Of a DNA stretch of 64,000 nucleotides, positions 61,342 to 64,000 are shown piece by piece (position 1 is the stretch's first letter; each line of letters begins with the position of its first letter). The DNA comes from Sutterella massiliensis (lineage in GTDB: Bacteria > Pseudomonadota > Gammaproteobacteria > Burkholderiales > Burkholderiaceae_F), in the NCBI RefSeq assembly GCF_016899755.1, contig NZ_JACJJC010000007.1, forward strand, positions 87,931 through 151,930, written 5' to 3'. The position numbers were made by a program, and so were the translations under genes. Below the pieces are notes generated by a model. That model saw only the letters and a program-made list of their open reading frames with translations. It had not been told where the DNA came from and searched no databases.

Positions 61342-62100
61342 TTAATCGAGAAGTCCGGCAATCGGCACGCCGAAAAATCGCGAGATCGCCTGTGCAACAT
61401 TGGCCGGAATGGGGCGGACACCCGACTCATAGTCGGAAATGCGAGACTGCGACGTCTGCGCCACGTCGGCGAGCGCACGCTGAGTGAGCCCGCGCTCGCG
61501 GCGAAGCTGACGCAAGAAAGCGCCGGGCGTGAGGCCCGCGGCGCCGTTTTCGGGCGGAGCAGGGGAATAGGCCCCCGCAGGATACGCAGACTGCATGCCC
61601 GCAGCGGGCGACGCCGCAAGCGGCTGCATCGGCCGAAGCTGCTGCGGCGCCTGCGCTGTCGGTACGGGCTGCGCGAATTCCGCCGGCTGCAGCCCCTGCA
61701 TGCCGTAAGCATTCGGATACGGATAGGGCTGTGCCCCCCAGAGACTCGGCTGACGCAGCGCCCGATAGCGAGGATCCGCATAGGGCGAAGTTCCCGAAAG
61801 ATCCGAGATGCCGGCAGCCCCCGTCGGCGCCGAATAGGGTGAAGGTGCGGCGGCAGGTGCGGGCGGCGGTACTGCAGGGGTGGCAGCGCCGAGAGCGCCG
61901 CTCTCAAGCGCCGCGTCTTCAGCTGCCGAATCGTTTCCTGCCGCCAACGCGGCGGCTGCGAGATTGATCGGGCCGTCGAGCGCCATCGCCGCCAGCAGAC
62001 TCGCAAGGAGTCCTTCGACCGCATCGGCACGATCGAGCGGCACGCGCAGCGTGAAGACGGCCTCGGCCGCCTCGTTGTCCCGTTTCAGTCTTTCGCTCAT
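61342..62100 (-). CDS. XRE-type helix-turn-helix protein with a long Pro/Ala/Tyr-rich arm
   Basis: The 252-residue protein has three parts. Residues 1-45 are a small ordered piece (EAVFTLRVPLDRADAVEGLL). Residues about 50-190 are low-complexity, rich in Pro, Ala, Tyr and Gln (APAAAPSPYSAPTGAAG, WGAQPYPYPNAYGMQG). Residues 195-252 are a classic XRE helix-turn-helix (FLRQLRRERGLTQRALADVA, then SQSRISDYESG). A DNA-binding domain at the C-terminus behind a disordered arm is unusual. It is divergent from the nitroreductase gene across about 214 bases, a possible target. Confidence 0.8.
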   Translation of the reverse strand: MSERLKRDNEAAEAVFTLRVPLDRADAVEGLLASLLAAMALDGPINLAAAALAAGNDSAAEDAALESGALGAATPAVPPPAPAAAPSPYSAPTGAAGISDLSGTSPYADPRYRALRQPSLWGAQPYPYPNAYGMQGLQPAEFAQPVPTAQAPQQLRPMQPLAASPAAGMQSAYPAGAYSPAPPENGAAGLTPGAFLRQLRRERGLTQRALADVAQTSQSRISDYESGVRPIPANVAQAISRFFGVPIAGLLD

Positions 62101-62314
62101 CTTCTTTGGGGCGCGCGCCGCACGCAAGCGTACGGCGCAATACTTTGTTTTTAGGCCGGAGCGCCCCCATCACGGGCGAGGGCTCTTCAACGGCCAAATC
62201 CGTTATTCTTTCCGAATCCGTTGATTTTACGAGGCGAAGGCGGCCTATGTGGCGCTGCGCCCCAAGAAACGGCAGAAATTTCGGCGTACACACCTATTTT
62301 TCTCGAGGCTCACC

Positions 62315-63094
62315 GTGTCCATCAAAAAGAAGTTTCAGGCCAAGCTCGCCGAGATCGGCAGCGAACTCGAAGACCACTTCGACGAACTGAAATCGGAAAT
62401 CGAACGCCGATTCGGTCCCCGCAAAAACGACGGCGAAGTCTTTCGGGCCCTTCCGGCGCCCGCAGGCCTCATGATGCCGCTTGGCGACGCGCTCGCCGCA
62501 CGCCGCTCTGAGCGCAACTTCAGCAACGAGCCGTTGCCGGATCCGTTGCTCGCAAACCTCCTCTACGCTGCCGACGGCATCAACCGTTCGAACGGTAAAC
62601 GCACGACGCCCTCGGCCTTCAATTGGCGCGAAACGGAAATCTACGTCTTGAAGCCCAACGGCATCTGGCGCTGGGTACCCGAGCGTAACGGCCTGATCTT
62701 TTGTTCGCCCGACGACATCCGAGGCGAAACCTACCTTGTTGAAATGCCGCTTGCGGCGCTGCCGCCAGTCATCTTGGTCTACGTGACGAACTTCGAGCGA
62801 ACGCAGGACCTCGTGATGAAGCTTGCCTCAGTCATCGTAGACAAAGCCAAGCGCTCGGACTGGACGGAGGAGCGGCTCGAAGAAGCTCGCGTGCGCTCAA
62901 CGCACATCGACGTCGGCCTCAAGATGCAGGCCGTGGCGCTTGCTGCGGCGGCGATGAAGCTCGCAAGCGTGCCGCGCACGGGCTTTCTCGCCGAAGAACT
63001 CGGGAAAAAACTGCACCTGAAACCCACGGAAACCGTCGCCGCCGTGCAGTCGGTGGGGTATCCCGCCAAGTCGATGTTCGACCACATCTTCTGA
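62315..63094 (+). CDS. Nitroreductase-family flavoprotein (SagB-like)
   Basis: The protein is about 259 residues from a GTG at 62315 preceded by CGAGG. A basic and acidic helical N-terminus (residues 1-40, FQAKLAEIGSELEDHFDELK) precedes a nitroreductase domain: LAARRSERNFSNEPLPD, then LLYAADGINRSNGKRTTPSAFNW (flavin-binding Arg and Asn) and IDVGLKMQAVALAAAAMKLA. The branch with TTPSA-x-N resembles SagB/ThcOx-type and thiol-acting oxidoreductases. No cyclodehydratase gene is nearby, so a general FMN-dependent reductase is the safer call. Confidence 0.85.
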   Translation: MSIKKKFQAKLAEIGSELEDHFDELKSEIERRFGPRKNDGEVFRALPAPAGLMMPLGDALAARRSERNFSNEPLPDPLLANLLYAADGINRSNGKRTTPSAFNWRETEIYVLKPNGIWRWVPERNGLIFCSPDDIRGETYLVEMPLAALPPVILVYVTNFERTQDLVMKLASVIVDKAKRSDWTEERLEEARVRSTHIDVGLKMQAVALAAAAMKLASVPRTGFLAEELGKKLHLKPTETVAAVQSVGYPAKSMFDHIF

Positions 63095-63120
63095 TTCGCG
63101 TCGAGCACTGCCAGCCAAAA

Positions 63121-63155
63121 CGCCGCACCGGTTTCGTCCGGCGCGGCGCATTTTT
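63121..63155 (+). terminator. Terminator after the nitroreductase gene
   Basis: CGCCGCACCGG at 63121-63131 pairs with CCGGCGCGGCG at 63138-63148, with one mismatch, followed by ATTTTT. Confidence 0.8.
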
Positions 63156-63207
63156 CAAACGCGGGCGACCTCTTCCGACCGATCCGCCGGCGTCGTCAGA
63201 CGACTGA

Positions 63208-63759
63208 CTACTCTCTCACGCGGCCTTGGTAGCGGCCGCTCCTGTCGTAGTAGCGACCGTCTTCGGTCTTTCGCCCCTGATACCGACCGCTGCGATCGTA
63301 GAAGCGCCCGTCATCCGTTTCTTTTCCCTGGTAGCGACCGCTTCGATCGTAGTAGCGGCCGTCCTCGGTTTGCTTGCCCTGGTAGCGCCCGCTGCGGTCG
63401 TAGGCGCGTCCGTCCTCGGTCACGCGGCCTTGGTAGCGCCCGCTTCTGTCGTAGATGCGCCCGTCCTCCGTCACGCGTCCCTGATAGCGGCCGCTCCTGT
63501 CATAGCGGCGACCGGGCTCAAGCGCGGCCACCGAAAGCGTCCCCGTTGCGTATGAAAAAAGCGTCTCGACGCCGCTCGCAAAATTGGTCTCGGCAACCGT
63601 CCGTTCGACCGAAGCGGCAGCCTGCGCCGTCGTCGGAGTTCTCTGCGAAAGCGGCTCGAAAGCACCCAAGGTGAAGGCCGCTGCGACGCAGACGACCGGC
63701 ACCGCAAAAGCACGCAGACCGCCCTCAATCGAACGACCGAACCGCAATGGCTTTCTCAT
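63208..63759 (-). CDS. Exported protein with tandem YDRSGRYQGR repeats
   Basis: The 183-residue protein has an N-terminal signal or membrane segment (FAVPVVCVAAAFTLGAFEP) and a spacer. From about residue 86 a 17-residue unit, YDRSGRYQGRVTEDGRI, is repeated five times plus a partial sixth copy. The variable positions are 10, 11 and 17 of the unit. Such Gly/Tyr/Arg repeats form small beta-hairpin arrays (MORN-like or beta-flower). The charge is strongly basic. Likely a periplasmic or surface protein, function unknown. Confidence 0.8.
   Translation of the reverse strand: MRKPLRFGRSIEGGLRAFAVPVVCVAAAFTLGAFEPLSQRTPTTAQAAASVERTVAETNFASGVETLFSYATGTLSVAALEPGRRYDRSGRYQGRVTEDGRIYDRSGRYQGRVTEDGRAYDRSGRYQGKQTEDGRYYDRSGRYQGKETDDGRFYDRSGRYQGRKTEDGRYYDRSGRYQGRVRE
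63215..63508. repeat. 51-bp tandem repeat inside the exported repeat protein gene
   Basis: Five full copies and one partial copy of a 51-bp unit encode the 17-residue peptide repeat. The copies differ mainly at synonymous and variable-residue positions. High similarity makes copy-number change by slippage or recombination likely. Confidence 0.8.
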
Positions 63760-63779
63760 TTTTATCTGTTCCGAAAAAG

Positions 63780-64000
63780 TTACTCGAAATTACTCGATGT
63801 GTTTTCGGATTTCTTTCCGCACTTCACCAGAGTCCGCGCGGCTTTTTCCAAAGTCGGCTGCATCCAGTTGAAGCCTCTTGAGGGCCAGTAAGTTCCCCCG
63901 GAGCTAATGGCATCACGGTACCTAGCGGTTCGGGCCTCGATAATCTTTTTGACTTCTCGATAACCCATGTACCGCGTGATTTCCGGATCCCACAGCCGGA
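63780..64000 (-). CDS. C-terminal part of an unrecognised protein (runs off the right edge)
   Basis: The minus-strand frame is open from the right edge to a stop at 63780-63782, about 73 codons. It reads LWDPEITRYMGYREVKKII, then YRDAISSGGTYWPSRGFNWM, QPTLEKAARTLVKCGKKSE. An internal ATG at 63968 exists, but the frame continues upstream to the edge with natural-looking residues. It is probably the end of a longer gene. I recognise no family. Confidence 0.5.
   Translation of the reverse strand, partial: RLWDPEITRYMGYREVKKIIEARTARYRDAISSGGTYWPSRGFNWMQPTLEKAARTLVKCGKKSENTSSNFE

Noticed and set aside
63215..63508. Short regular repeats as a CRISPR array
   Set aside because: The repeats are adjacent, in frame and encode a peptide repeat, with no spacers.

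Overview
The window is GC-rich, densely coded DNA from a Gram-negative bacterium. The gene set (tetraheme cytochrome c, several periplasmic flavocytochrome-c-type reductases, a DcuC-type C4-dicarboxylate carrier, TtrS/TtrR-type signalling proteins, DsbI with its small partner Dba) points to an anaerobic or microaerobic respirer. I infer a host-associated betaproteobacterium of the Sutterella type (Burkholderiales, Sutterellaceae). That assignment rests on gene content and protein style, not on a marker-gene comparison. I found no rRNA, tRNA, insertion sequence, prophage or CRISPR array.

Layout. 1-7.1 kb: the start of a TtrS-like sensor kinase running off the left edge, an exported PLP aminotransferase, and a lyase-DcuC operon divergent from a LysR regulator across a perfect 19-bp palindrome. 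7.3-12.2 kb: a Tat-exported flavoprotein reductase with a tetraheme cytochrome c, DprA, and a second, Sec-exported reductase whose active site matches fumarate reductase. 12.4-19.1 kb: SerB, a five-gene ABC-transporter/phosphoesterase operon, and a GNAT acetyltransferase. 19.3-20.8 kb: an ATPase_2/DUF234 gene preceded by a 15-bp-period repeat array that contains its likely promoter. 20.9-30 kb: envelope functions (M16 protease, YciB, parvulin, Sel1 protein, YihY, DsbI-Dba). 30.3-37.4 kb: isoaspartyl dipeptidase, two small membrane proteins, a MerR/CadA-type metal-efflux pair, and two small genes. 37.6-43.7 kb: a lysine riboswitch ahead of an APC permease-amidohydrolase operon, then LysR and a third flavoprotein reductase. 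44.3-51.5 kb: class Ia ribonucleotide reductase with candidate NrdR boxes, PsiE, an unknown coiled-coil membrane protein, an aldo/keto reductase, and a MetQ lipoprotein. 52.4-64 kb: an unknown gene, a TPP riboswitch with thiC, two related lipoproteins, an orphan FixJ/TtrR-type regulator, fhs (with a possible ZTP riboswitch), an FNR-like reductase, an XRE regulator with a long low-complexity arm, a nitroreductase, and a secreted repeat protein.

How the parts fit. The lyase, DcuC, cytochrome and flavoproteins suggest respiration of fumarate and other unsaturated organic acids in the periplasm. The three reductases differ at the substrate-binding positions, so they probably use different electron acceptors. 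Four RNA or DNA control elements can be read with useful confidence: the lysine riboswitch, the TPP riboswitch, the MerR operator and the 15-bp repeat promoter. The NrdR and ZTP assignments are weaker. The most unexplained stretch is 59.4-60.4 kb. It has no gene but holds two hairpins whose loops carry complementary 8-mers.
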